64,000 nt of DNA from Sphingobium sp. OAS761 (GTDB taxonomy: Bacteria > Pseudomonadota > Alphaproteobacteria > Sphingomonadales > Sphingomonadaceae): assembly GCF_024168485.1 (NCBI RefSeq), contig NZ_JALJVY010000007.1, forward strand, positions 62,001-126,000, written 5' to 3'. Below are positions 47,065-55,421 of the stretch, piece by piece (the first letter of the stretch is position 1; each line of letters opens with the position of its first letter). The translations under genes and the position numbers were made by a program. Below the pieces are notes generated by a model. The model was not told the origin of the DNA. It saw only the letters and a list, made by a program, of their open reading frames with translations, and made no database searches.

Positions 47065-49107
47065 ATGGTGGGGAGGATGGAAGCGCACCAGACCATCGAG
47101 ACCATGATCGCAAGCCAGGGGTCCCTGGGACGGCTGATCGCCGCGATCGACGGGTCATCACCGCTGGGACCGGTGGAATCCTGGTCGCCTGCGCTGGTGT
47201 CGACCGTTCGCCTGTTGCTGTCGTCCCGCGCGGAAATCGCCCTGTTCTGGGGGCCGGATCTGTGCGCGCTGTATAATGAATCCTATGCGCCTACCATCGG
47301 TGACAAGCATCCCCGCGCGCTGGGGCGACCGGCACGCGAAGGCTGGGCCGAATTGTGGGACGACCTGGCGCCGCTGCTGGATTCGGTGTTGAACGGAGGC
47401 GAGACGGTCCATGCCAAGGATCGTCCCTTCTACATCGAGCGTGACGGCGGCCGGGGCGAGGAAGTGTTTTTCGACATTTCCTATTCGCCCGTGTTCGAGG
47501 CGGACGGATCCATCGGCGGTGTTCTGTGCATTGTCAGCGAAACCACGCAGCGCGTCCTGGCCGAAAGGCAGATGGCGACCGAGCGCAACCGGTTGTGGGC
47601 GCTTGCGCGCGATCCGTTCCTGATCGCCGATGCCCGGGGGACATGGCTCGCCGCAAGCCCGGCCTGGACCGACATATTGGGGTGGTCGCAGGCGGAACTG
47701 ATCGGCCGGACGTCGGAATGGATGGAACATCCCGACGATGTGGAGCGGACACGGGGCAGGATCGAGGCCATTGCGGCCGGCGAGCAAGCGAGCCGGTTCG
47801 AAAACCGGTTTCGCGCGCGGAACGGCAACTATCATATCTTCAGCTGGACCGCCGTCGCGGACGGCGACCTGATGTTTTGCGTGGCGCGTGACGTCACCGA
47901 GCATAGGGCCGAGGCGCAGGCGCGCGCGGACGCCGAGGCGGCGTTGCGACAGGCGCAGAAAATGGAGACGCTGGGGCAATTGACCGGCGGTGTCGCGCAT
48001 GACTTCAACAACCTGCTCCAGGTCGTCACCGGCAATCTGGACCTGCTGATGCGCAAGTTGCCCGCGGACGATGCCAGGCTGCAACGGGCGGCGCAAAATG
48101 CCATGGCGGGCGCCGAACGTGCCGCAGTCTTGACGCAGCGGCTGCTCGCCTTTTCCCGGCGACAACCGCTGATGCCCCGCGCAATGGACCCCAGCCAGCT
48201 GGTATCGGGCATGCATGACCTGCTGCGCCGCAGCCTGGGCGAGACGATCCAGATCGACACCTGCCTCAACCCGCAGGCCTGGACGATCGAGGTGGATCAT
48301 AACCAGCTTGAGAACGCCCTGATCAACCTGGCTGTCAATGCCCGCGATGCCATGCCGGACGGCGGCACGCTGCGAATCGCGGTCGACAACATCTATGTCG
48401 AGACGGCGGCAATGGCGGGAGAGCCCGACATCGCTCCGGGCCAATATGTGCTGATCACGATCACAGACAGCGGCGAAGGCATGGATGCCGATACGGTGCG
48501 CCATGCCATCGAACCCTTTTTCACGACCAAGGATGTCGGACGCGGTACCGGGCTGGGCCTGTCGATGGTCTATGGCTTCATCAAGCAATCTGGCGGGCAC
48601 ATGCGCGTGTTGTCGAAGCCGGGTGAAGGCACCAGCATCAACCTCTATCTGCCGCGCCTGCATGGCATGGCGCCGGTCGAGGCGGCATCTGCCGTGGAAC
48701 CGACGCGCAAGGGCGGCAACGAAACCATCCTGCTGTGCGAGGACGACCAGCAGGTCCGCGCCTATTCCGCCGACGTCCTGCGCGATCTGGGCTATCGGGT
48801 GATGGAGGCGGAAACGGCGGCCGAGGCGATCCGGGTGCTGGAGGCGTCGAGCGACCCCATCGACCTGCTGTTCACCGACGTCGTTCTTCCCGGCGGCCGG
48901 AGTGGTGCCGACCTTGCCCGCGATGTCCATGCCCGCTGGCCGGACCTGCGAATCCTCTACACCACCGGCTATGCGCGCGACGCCATCGTGCATCATGGGC
49001 GGCTGGACCCCGGCGTCGACCTGCTGACCAAGCCGTTCAGCTATGGCGACCTGGCCGCGAAGGTGCGTGAGATACTCGATCGCCAGGCGATGGTGTCACC
49101 GGCCTAG
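47065..49107 (+). CDS. Hybrid sensor histidine kinase/response regulator
   Basis: A 680-residue soluble kinase with no membrane helix. Order: an N-terminal sensory domain of PAS/GAF type (about 20-170; ALFWGPDLCALYNESYAPTI), a PAS domain (about 180-295; LIADARGTWLAASPAWTDIL), HisKA with phosphoacceptor His in LTGGVAHDFNNLLQVVTGNL (about 310-330), HATPase (ENALINLAVNARDAMPDG; DSGEGM; GTGLGLSMVYGF) and a C-terminal receiver domain with Asp in DLLFTDVVLPGG (about 605). Output partner is unknown. Its last 12 bases overlap the end of convergent qhpE. Confidence 0.92.
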   Translation: MVGRMEAHQTIETMIASQGSLGRLIAAIDGSSPLGPVESWSPALVSTVRLLLSSRAEIALFWGPDLCALYNESYAPTIGDKHPRALGRPAREGWAELWDDLAPLLDSVLNGGETVHAKDRPFYIERDGGRGEEVFFDISYSPVFEADGSIGGVLCIVSETTQRVLAERQMATERNRLWALARDPFLIADARGTWLAASPAWTDILGWSQAELIGRTSEWMEHPDDVERTRGRIEAIAAGEQASRFENRFRARNGNYHIFSWTAVADGDLMFCVARDVTEHRAEAQARADAEAALRQAQKMETLGQLTGGVAHDFNNLLQVVTGNLDLLMRKLPADDARLQRAAQNAMAGAERAAVLTQRLLAFSRRQPLMPRAMDPSQLVSGMHDLLRRSLGETIQIDTCLNPQAWTIEVDHNQLENALINLAVNARDAMPDGGTLRIAVDNIYVETAAMAGEPDIAPGQYVLITITDSGEGMDADTVRHAIEPFFTTKDVGRGTGLGLSMVYGFIKQSGGHMRVLSKPGEGTSINLYLPRLHGMAPVEAASAVEPTRKGGNETILLCEDDQQVRAYSADVLRDLGYRVMEAETAAEAIRVLEASSDPIDLLFTDVVLPGGRSGADLARDVHARWPDLRILYTTGYARDAIVHHGRLDPGVDLLTKPFSYGDLAAKVREILDRQAMVSPA

Positions 49108-49791
49108 GGCATCGTCGGCCGGGCGTCCGGCCGGGTCCGCCGCCGCGCCAAGCTGCACCAGTCGGCGCGCAACTTCCTGTCGCCCCCGTCGCGCGATAAT
49201 GCCGCTCATATTGGCTACGGCAAAGCTGACACCGTGCAGGTTGCGGCGCTGCGGTACGCCGGGAATCGGCCGGGGTCGGCCGGATGCATGCAGGATGCCG
49301 TCCCGCTCCACTATGGTGTCGCGCGCACAGTCCCAGTCCGGCGCCACGCCCAGTATCCGGTCCAGGCTGCCCGGATAACAGGGCGTCCCTTCCACCGCGC
49401 GCGCCGCGACGACGAGCACGCCCGCCGCAAGGGCGCGATCGGCGGCGGCTTCAAACAGGGCACGGTGCGCCGGGTTCGTCGTCCCCAGGCTGAGGTTGAC
49501 GATCTCCACGCCTTCCCACACCGCCCGGTCGATCGCCGCAACCAGCGCCCGCGCGGTCGTGCGGAGCGATTCGTGAAACACGCGGATCGGCAGGCAGGAC
49601 GCCTGCTTCGCCTGATCCTGGATCGCCGCGGTCACGGCCGTGCCGTGTCCAAGCCGGTCGACCGCCTCGTCACGGGACACCGTTCCGTCCGCCGCAACCG
49701 CGAAGCCGGGCAGCAGCCGGGCGGCGTCGATATGCGGATGGCCCGGATGCACGCCGCTGTCGATGATGGCGATGCGGACAGGATCAGACAT
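49096..49791 (-). CDS. qhpE: Subtilisin-like leader protease of QHNDH gamma subunit
   Basis: A 231-residue S8 family serine protease with the triad Asp11 (IAIIDSGVHPGH), His49 (DRLGHGTAV) and Ser189 (HGVSFAVAN). It has no signal peptide, so it acts in the cytoplasm. In Paracoccus the QhpE protease removes the N-terminal leader of the gamma subunit after crosslinking. ATG 49791 overlaps the end of qhpF by 8 bases, and the size matches minimal QhpE enzymes rather than secreted subtilases. It is the last gene of the qhp operon. Confidence 0.9.
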   Translation of the reverse strand: MSDPVRIAIIDSGVHPGHPHIDAARLLPGFAVAADGTVSRDEAVDRLGHGTAVTAAIQDQAKQASCLPIRVFHESLRTTARALVAAIDRAVWEGVEIVNLSLGTTNPAHRALFEAAADRALAAGVLVVAARAVEGTPCYPGSLDRILGVAPDWDCARDTIVERDGILHASGRPRPIPGVPQRRNLHGVSFAVANMSGIIARRGRQEVARRLVQLGAAADPAGRPADDALGR

Positions 49792-51487
49792 GGACCGGAC
49801 CGGCACGCCGGGTCATGGTCGCCCGCCCGTCCTTCAGCGCGATGACATGGTCCGCCATCTGCGCCAGCAGGGGTTTGTGGGTGATGACGATGATGGTCGC
49901 GCCGGGCAATGCCGCGCGCAGGCGGTCCGCGACCAGTTGTTCCGTATCGCCGTCCAGCGCCGATGTCGGTTCATCCAGGATGAGGATGCCCGGCCGGCGC
50001 AGCAGGGCGCGCGCCAGCACGATCCGCTGCCGCTCGCCCGCCGACAGGGCCATGCCGCGCTCGCCCGCAGGCGTGTCGTAGCCTTCGGGAAGCCGGTCGA
50101 TGAAGGCGTCGAGCCCGGCCGCATGCGCCGCCGCCTCGATCTGCGCCCGGGTGACGTCCGGCAGGGCGAAGCCAATATTGGCGGCGATCGTGTCGTTGAA
50201 CAGCCAGGGTGCCTGGTCGACCAGGATGATTTCGCGCCGCAGGTCGTCCAGCCGGCAATCGCGCAGGTCCACATCGTCCACGCTGATGCGCCCTCTGTCC
50301 GGGTCGAGATAGCGCACCATCAGGTCAGCCATGGTCGATTTGCCCGCGCCGCTGGGTCCCAGGATCGCACACAGGCTGCCCGCAGGAATGGTCAGGTCCA
50401 CATGGCGCAGCACGGCATCGCGGTCGTAGCGCATCGCCACCGCTTCGAACCGCAGTGTGCCGGCGCCCGTCAGGGGCCGGGCGCCGGCACGCTCCACCAC
50501 GTCGGGAGGGGTGTCGAACAGTTCGAAGATACGCCCCAGCGACACCCGTGCCGACGCAAGGCCCGACGTCAGGCCCATGAGCGTCTGGATCGGCGAGAGC
50601 AGCCGCATATGATAGGTCATGAAGGCGACCAGCGTGCCGATGCTCATGTCCCCTTCTATGATGCGCCAGCCGCCGTAGAGGATCACCGCCGACGTCGCCG
50701 CCGTCATCAGCGTGCCGGGCAGCGCCCCGGTCAGGAAGGAGGCCACCTGCATCCTGAGCATCGCGGCGACGAAGGCGTCGTTCCTCGCCCTGAACCGCCC
50801 GACCTCATGCTCGCCCGCGCGCAGCGACGCGACCACGCGCATCCCCATCACCGTATCGACCAGCAGGCTGCCCAGATCCGCACCCCGTTCGCGCATGGTG
50901 CGCGTCAGCGCGGTCAGGCGGCGCTGGTAATGGGAGAAGATGGCGAGGCTGGCAGGAACGAGCAGCACGCTGACCAGGAACAGGCGCCAGTCGAGCCACA
51001 GCATCATCGCCACGCAGCCGACGAAGAAGAGCAGGTTGCCGACAACCGAAAGCAGCGTGTCCGCCGCGATCCGCTGCACGTCGCTGACGTCGCTGTTGAG
51101 GCGCGACACCAGGTCGCCCAGCCGGAAACTGCCGTAGAAACGAGGCGAGAGCGTCTGGAGATGGCGCAGCAGGGCGGCGCGAATATCGTAGAGCATCGCC
51201 GCCGACAGCGCGACGTAGCGATAGCTGGCGAGGATGTTGACGGCGAAGCCTCCTATCGTCACGCCGATCATGATCGCCGCAATCCGCACCAGCGCGCCCA
51301 TGTCCCTTTGCAGCAGGGCCTGGTCGATCAGCAGCTTGGACAGATAGGGCTGGGCAAGGCCCGACAGGGTGGACAGGAGGCTGATCGCCAGAACGCCCAG
51401 CAGGGCGCCGCGATAGGGCTTGAGAAAAGGGGCGAGCCGCCGGTAGGTGCGCCAGTCGGCGACCGGGGGCGACGGGGCTTGCGTCAT
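49784..51487 (-). CDS. qhpF: ABC exporter of QHNDH gamma subunit
   Basis: A 567-residue half-transporter: membrane domain with about six helices (residues 20-310) and a C-terminal ATPase with Walker A LGPSGAGKSTMADLM (about residue 380), signature MALSAGERQRIVLA and Walker B PGILILDEPTSALDGD. In characterised qhp systems the ABC protein QhpF is needed to move the modified gamma polypeptide into the periplasm. No N-terminal C39 peptidase is present, consistent with a separate protease (qhpE). Its ATG overlaps the qhpG stop (ATGA). Confidence 0.92.
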   Translation of the reverse strand: MTQAPSPPVADWRTYRRLAPFLKPYRGALLGVLAISLLSTLSGLAQPYLSKLLIDQALLQRDMGALVRIAAIMIGVTIGGFAVNILASYRYVALSAAMLYDIRAALLRHLQTLSPRFYGSFRLGDLVSRLNSDVSDVQRIAADTLLSVVGNLLFFVGCVAMMLWLDWRLFLVSVLLVPASLAIFSHYQRRLTALTRTMRERGADLGSLLVDTVMGMRVVASLRAGEHEVGRFRARNDAFVAAMLRMQVASFLTGALPGTLMTAATSAVILYGGWRIIEGDMSIGTLVAFMTYHMRLLSPIQTLMGLTSGLASARVSLGRIFELFDTPPDVVERAGARPLTGAGTLRFEAVAMRYDRDAVLRHVDLTIPAGSLCAILGPSGAGKSTMADLMVRYLDPDRGRISVDDVDLRDCRLDDLRREIILVDQAPWLFNDTIAANIGFALPDVTRAQIEAAAHAAGLDAFIDRLPEGYDTPAGERGMALSAGERQRIVLARALLRRPGILILDEPTSALDGDTEQLVADRLRAALPGATIIVITHKPLLAQMADHVIALKDGRATMTRRAGPVHV

Positions 51488-52473
51488 GCCGCCACCGGTC
51501 GCGGAACAAGGCGCAGACCATCGAGCAGGAACCGCGGTTCGGGCAGCATCGCGAGCAGGCCGGTGCACCAGCGATGCCCCTCCATCAGCGCGTCATGCTG
51601 GCCGCGCCACCAGTCCCCGCTTCCACCATCGGCATAGAATTGCGCGCAGAGCAGCAGGTGCCGCCGCATCGTCGCGATCAGCATGGACTGGTAGTGGGAC
51701 AGCAGCGCCGCCCGGTCACCGCCTTCGGCAATGGCGGCAACGACCGCCGAGGCGAGGATGGCTTCCCGCACCGATTGCGCAGCGCCGTCGCCGCAAAGGG
51801 GATCGAAGCCGATCGCCGCCGTCCCGCACGCCAGCCAGTCAGCGCCGGTCATCGGCAGATGCAGGCGCGGTGCGGCGGGAAACGGCGTGGATGCCGCCCC
51901 CACGGCGTCTACGCCCGGCGCGATCAGGGCGCTTCCCCCCAGCAGCCCGTCGATCGGTGCACCGACTCCCAGCAGCCAGCCCTGCCCTTCGCCCGCCGGG
52001 ACCAGATAGAGCCACCCGTCCGCCACGGCCTCGATCCGGGCTTCCCGCGCGCTGGCGGGGTCGCGCAGCATCACCCGCGCGGCCATGGCATGGCGATCGC
52101 CGAAAACATGCATGGTGCCCGCCGGCACCGACGAAGCGGCATGGATGGTGAAGTCGACAGCGCCTTCGGGCGACGATGCCGGCGCGGGCAAGGCCGCCTG
52201 AAGCTGCCCCTCCGACAGGAGCACGCCGCCATGCGGAACGGTCGCCGTGCGCCCGCCCCAGTCGACCAGCCGCCGCGACACGCGGGGGAAGTCCGCAAAC
52301 AGGCCGGGCTGACCGAATATGTCGCGGATGAGTGCCAGCGCGGGGTCGCCGAGCATGATCGTGGGCACCGGCGCGCGCGCGACAGGATCGACCGACACAG
52401 GCAGGCCGGCGTTCGCCAGAAGATGCGCGCACGCGCGTGCGGCGATGCCTGCGCCCCGGATGGCGACGGCCAT
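51484..52473 (-). CDS. qhpG: FAD-dependent monooxygenase for tryptophylquinone formation
   Basis: About 329 residues, beginning with a dinucleotide-binding fold (VAIRGAGIAARACAHLLANA, GxGxxA). A later segment GTAAIGFDPLCGDGAAQSVR matches the second FAD motif GD..P..G.G of group A flavin monooxygenases and tryptophan halogenases. By position it corresponds to QhpG, which dihydroxylates the gamma-subunit tryptophan before cysteine tryptophylquinone forms. The start is uncertain: ATG 52473 places the FAD motif at the N-terminus as usual; ATG 52530 would overlap qhpB. It overlaps qhpF by ATGA. Confidence 0.85.
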   Translation of the reverse strand: MAVAIRGAGIAARACAHLLANAGLPVSVDPVARAPVPTIMLGDPALALIRDIFGQPGLFADFPRVSRRLVDWGGRTATVPHGGVLLSEGQLQAALPAPASSPEGAVDFTIHAASSVPAGTMHVFGDRHAMAARVMLRDPASAREARIEAVADGWLYLVPAGEGQGWLLGVGAPIDGLLGGSALIAPGVDAVGAASTPFPAAPRLHLPMTGADWLACGTAAIGFDPLCGDGAAQSVREAILASAVVAAIAEGGDRAALLSHYQSMLIATMRRHLLLCAQFYADGGSGDWWRGQHDALMEGHRWCTGLLAMLPEPRFLLDGLRLVPRPVAA

Positions 52474-52504
52474 CAGGTGCGCCCGCGGCCCGTCGCCACG
52501 CGCG

Positions 52505-53608
52505 TCACTGGACGGCAACCATGCCCGCACCCGTCGTATCGTTGCCCAGGTCCCATTTGGTTTCCAGTTTCAGCGTTGTGGCGTCGTACACCTCCACATC
52601 GTAGCTGGCGCCGTAGATGTAGAGCTTGCGGCCATCCAGCGACATGCCGAAGCGGAAGCGCGAGCGGCACGGAAACTCGGCCTTGTCGACCACCGCGTTG
52701 GTGGTCAGGTCCATGTGCCAGAATTCGCAGCGCTTCGACCCCAGCTTGCCGTTGACCACCACGGTATAGGCCTGCTTCCCGTCCGGCGTGACCTCCAGCC
52801 CCGCCATGCTTTCGGGCGCGGGGCCGATGGGCGTGAAGTCGAACCGGCGGCTGTTGAGATCGAAGCGGGCGACCCCGAACATCTTGTTGTGGATATAGGG
52901 ATCGGACGCGTTGAACAGCGACACGAACTGCCCCGGCGTGCGCATTGTTTCCAGCGACCCGCCAAAGCCCACATTTTCAAGGCCCGTACCATCCGGCCGG
53001 GCAAGGTCGATGCGGTCCACGACCTTGAGCGTGGCGGTGTCGACGATCACCACCTTTTCCCCGAAGGCGTAGAGAAACCGGCCGTCCGGCGATACCTTGT
53101 AGGACATGCGCCAGCCGCCGCCCGACCGCTCGTCCTCCTTGTCCAGTTCGACGGTGCGGGCGATCTTCCGGGTCTTGAGGTCGATCGCCGCCCACATCGG
53201 CTTGCTGATCGTGTAGCGATCCGCCCCTTTGTCGATGCGGGTCAGCAGCGTGTAGAAAAATCGTCCCGCCGGATCGGGCGTGCCGCCCCAGAAGCGATAG
53301 CGCGTCGTGCCGTCATTGAGGCTGAACTTGCTCACCACGGTGCGGGCGGCGGTGTCCACCACCTCGATCCCGCTGGTGGTGATGGTCGTCACATAGATGC
53401 GCTTGCCGTCGTCGGACAGGATCATCGACGTCGGCAGGCCGGTCGCCAGGGTCAGCTTTCCGGTGACCGACGCCGATCCTTCGTCGAAGATCAGCAACTG
53501 GTCGGGATAGGAGCCCATGAAGAGCGTGGCGGCGGGCGCCGGGACGGCGGCCAGCATGGCCAGGCAGAAGGCGGGAAACCGGCGGAAAGTCAGCATGGCG
53601 CGCCTCAT
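52505..53608 (-). CDS. qhpB: QHNDH beta subunit (beta-propeller)
   Basis: A 367-residue periplasmic protein with signal peptide (RRFPAFCLAMLAAVPAPAA, cleavage near 26). The remainder has YVTN-type repeats of a seven-bladed propeller: LTLATGLPTSMILSDDGKRI, IEVVDTAARTVVSKF, YKVSPDGRFLYAFGEKVVIV and RFRFGMSLDGRKLYIYGASY. In QHNDH the beta subunit packs against gamma and contributes to the active site. The ATG at 53608 overlaps the qhpC stop (ATGA). Confidence 0.92.
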   Translation of the reverse strand: MRRAMLTFRRFPAFCLAMLAAVPAPAATLFMGSYPDQLLIFDEGSASVTGKLTLATGLPTSMILSDDGKRIYVTTITTSGIEVVDTAARTVVSKFSLNDGTTRYRFWGGTPDPAGRFFYTLLTRIDKGADRYTISKPMWAAIDLKTRKIARTVELDKEDERSGGGWRMSYKVSPDGRFLYAFGEKVVIVDTATLKVVDRIDLARPDGTGLENVGFGGSLETMRTPGQFVSLFNASDPYIHNKMFGVARFDLNSRRFDFTPIGPAPESMAGLEVTPDGKQAYTVVVNGKLGSKRCEFWHMDLTTNAVVDKAEFPCRSRFRFGMSLDGRKLYIYGASYDVEVYDATTLKLETKWDLGNDTTGAGMVAVQ

Positions 53609-53976
53609 GGGAAAACAAGGTCGAGATTGCGCCAGTCCTTGGTGGCCGTGGCGCAGTTGCTGGCCCAGTCGGGCGAGTAATTGACATGGTCGGGGACCTG
53701 CACCGGCCAGAAGCAGGTGACGTAGCAGTCGTAGATGTCGCGCTCGACCGGCTGGCAGAGGCCCGCCGTACCCCCGCCCGCATCGACTTCCCAGCCGGGC
53801 GAGAAGGACAAGGTGCACCCCATCGGCACATGGGGCCGTGGCTGCTGTTGCAGGGCTATGACATCTTCTTCCATGTCGGCATCCGCCCCGGCGGCGGGCG
53901 ATGCCGCCGCCTCGATCTGCGCCACCGCCTCGTCGATCGCGCGCGCCTTTTTGTTGATGGCACGAAGATGCTTCAT
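53605..53976 (-). CDS. qhpC: QHNDH gamma subunit precursor (CTQ-bearing)
   Basis: A 123-residue precursor of the catalytic subunit. C54, E63, C74, D80, C84, C88, W90 and D96 match, with one constant offset of 47, the residues I recall for the Paracoccus gamma subunit: thioether bonds Cys7-Glu16, Cys27-Asp33 and Cys41-Asp49, and the Cys37-Trp43 quinone (CTQ). The core is CQPVERDIYDCYVTCFWPVQ. The N-terminal leader (about 47 residues, starting MKHLRAINKKARAIDEAV) is charged and helical, not a Sec signal, and longer than the 28 residues I recall for Paracoccus. It overlaps qhpD and qhpB by ATGA on both sides. Confidence 0.95.
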   Translation of the reverse strand: MKHLRAINKKARAIDEAVAQIEAAASPAAGADADMEEDVIALQQQPRPHVPMGCTLSFSPGWEVDAGGGTAGLCQPVERDIYDCYVTCFWPVQVPDHVNYSPDWASNCATATKDWRNLDLVFP

Positions 53977-55421
53977 GACAGGCCCTTTCGTTCAGCGAAG
54001 CGTTCGAGGAAGCCGGGATTTTTCACCGCCAGTTCGCCATAGATGCGCAGGCAGGTGTCGGTCCATTGCCGGATCCAGTCGCAATAATGGAGGTTGGCGT
54101 GGCCCGTGTCGCCATAGCGCACGAACGCTTCATGATGGCATCCGCCCGCGCACAGCGGTCGCGCCCAGCAGCTCTGGCAGTCATATTTCGCCTCGACATG
54201 GCCGCGCGCCAGGAAGTCGCCCTGCTTGGCCCGGTCGATGCCGCTCGACACATGGCCCATTACATGCGTGTCGGCGTCGGTGAAGCGGTGGCAGGGCGAC
54301 AGGTCGCCCGAGGGGCTGACCCCCATCAGGCCCAGCCCGGCCCCGCATGGATGCGATTTGTTGACGCCGGAGATCAGTTCGCTGATCGTCTCGCTGACAT
54401 TGGTAAAGCCGTGCACCTCGCCGCGCAGGGCGAATTCCAGCCATTCTTCGGCCAGCGCGCCGAACTGCGCCAGCACATCGTCCATGCCATTGGCGTCGAT
54501 CGAATAGGCGCGCGTTTCGCCGCTGGTGACGGGGGCGAAGCCGACTTCGTGGAAGCCGAGGTCGTCCTTCAGATGGCGGAAGATGCGCACGACGTCGGTG
54601 ACGCCTTCGGTCAGCGTCACGCGCGCGGTGACGGCGCGGGTCTTGTGGCCGGCGATCAGCGTGCGCAGGCGCGGTTCGATGACCGCATAGCTGCCCTTGC
54701 CGTTCTTGTAGACGCGATGCTTGTCCTGCACCTCCGGCGGGCCGTCCATGGAGACGGTGACGCCGATGCGATTGTCCGACAGGAAGGTGACGATCTCCTC
54801 CGTCAGCAGCGTCGCATTGGTGGTCAGGCTGTAGGTGATCCCCTTCCCCGCCGCCGCCGTCGCTCCATTGGCATAGCTCACGACGTCGCGCAGCAGCTTG
54901 AAATTCATCAATGTTTCGCCGCCGAAGAAGGTGATGTGTACCGCCTTGCGCCCGGTCGCTTCGGCGATCAGCAGGTCGACCGACGCCTTCGCCGTTTCCA
55001 GCGTCATATATTTGGGCTTGCCCGCAGGCGTCGCGATCTTGTCCGCGCCGAATTCGTAGCAATAGGTGCAGGCGAGATTGCACTGGTTGGTGACGTTGAG
55101 CACCAGCGCCTGTAGCGGAAAGTCGGCCGGCGGCGCCTGCGGCATGACCGGCGCGGCGGCGCCAAGCTGGATCAGCCGCGCAACGCGCAATTCGCGCACC
55201 AGCGCCTCGGCATCCGCCGCATCACGCCCGTCCCCCGTCAATTGCCGCACGAGCGCGGCGTGGGCGACGTCCTGCCCGTCGAGGCGGGACAGCACCGCCT
55301 GCACGTCCGTGTCGATCTCGAAGATCGCACCGGCGCTCACGAGATAGACGAAATCCGCGCCTCCCGCCGTGAAGCCATGATATTCCGCCCGGCGATAGGC
55401 CGGTGCCTGCATGACCGTCAT
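53973..55421 (-). CDS. qhpD: Radical SAM/SPASM thioether-forming enzyme for QHNDH
   Basis: A 482-residue radical SAM enzyme. The SAM cluster motif is QCNLACTYCYEF with C114, C118 and C121; the N-terminal region (about 10-90) resembles a peptide-recognition (RRE-like) or SPASM-partner domain. The C-terminal SPASM part has cysteines in CGAGLGLMGVSPSGDLSPC, CQSCWARPLCAGGCHHEAF and a later YCDW. In Paracoccus, QhpD forms the Cys-to-Asp/Glu thioether bonds inside QhpC. The ATG at 55421 overlaps the qhpA stop, and its own stop overlaps qhpC (ATGA). Confidence 0.95.
   Translation of the reverse strand: MTVMQAPAYRRAEYHGFTAGGADFVYLVSAGAIFEIDTDVQAVLSRLDGQDVAHAALVRQLTGDGRDAADAEALVRELRVARLIQLGAAAPVMPQAPPADFPLQALVLNVTNQCNLACTYCYEFGADKIATPAGKPKYMTLETAKASVDLLIAEATGRKAVHITFFGGETLMNFKLLRDVVSYANGATAAAGKGITYSLTTNATLLTEEIVTFLSDNRIGVTVSMDGPPEVQDKHRVYKNGKGSYAVIEPRLRTLIAGHKTRAVTARVTLTEGVTDVVRIFRHLKDDLGFHEVGFAPVTSGETRAYSIDANGMDDVLAQFGALAEEWLEFALRGEVHGFTNVSETISELISGVNKSHPCGAGLGLMGVSPSGDLSPCHRFTDADTHVMGHVSSGIDRAKQGDFLARGHVEAKYDCQSCWARPLCAGGCHHEAFVRYGDTGHANLHYCDWIRQWTDTCLRIYGELAVKNPGFLERFAERKGLS

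Noticed and set aside
49096..55421. Interpretation of the radical SAM, ABC exporter and subtilase genes as a novel RiPP (peptide natural product) cluster
   Set aside because: The precursor matches the QHNDH gamma subunit residue for residue, and the diheme alpha and propeller beta subunits are present, so this is an enzyme cofactor maturation system.
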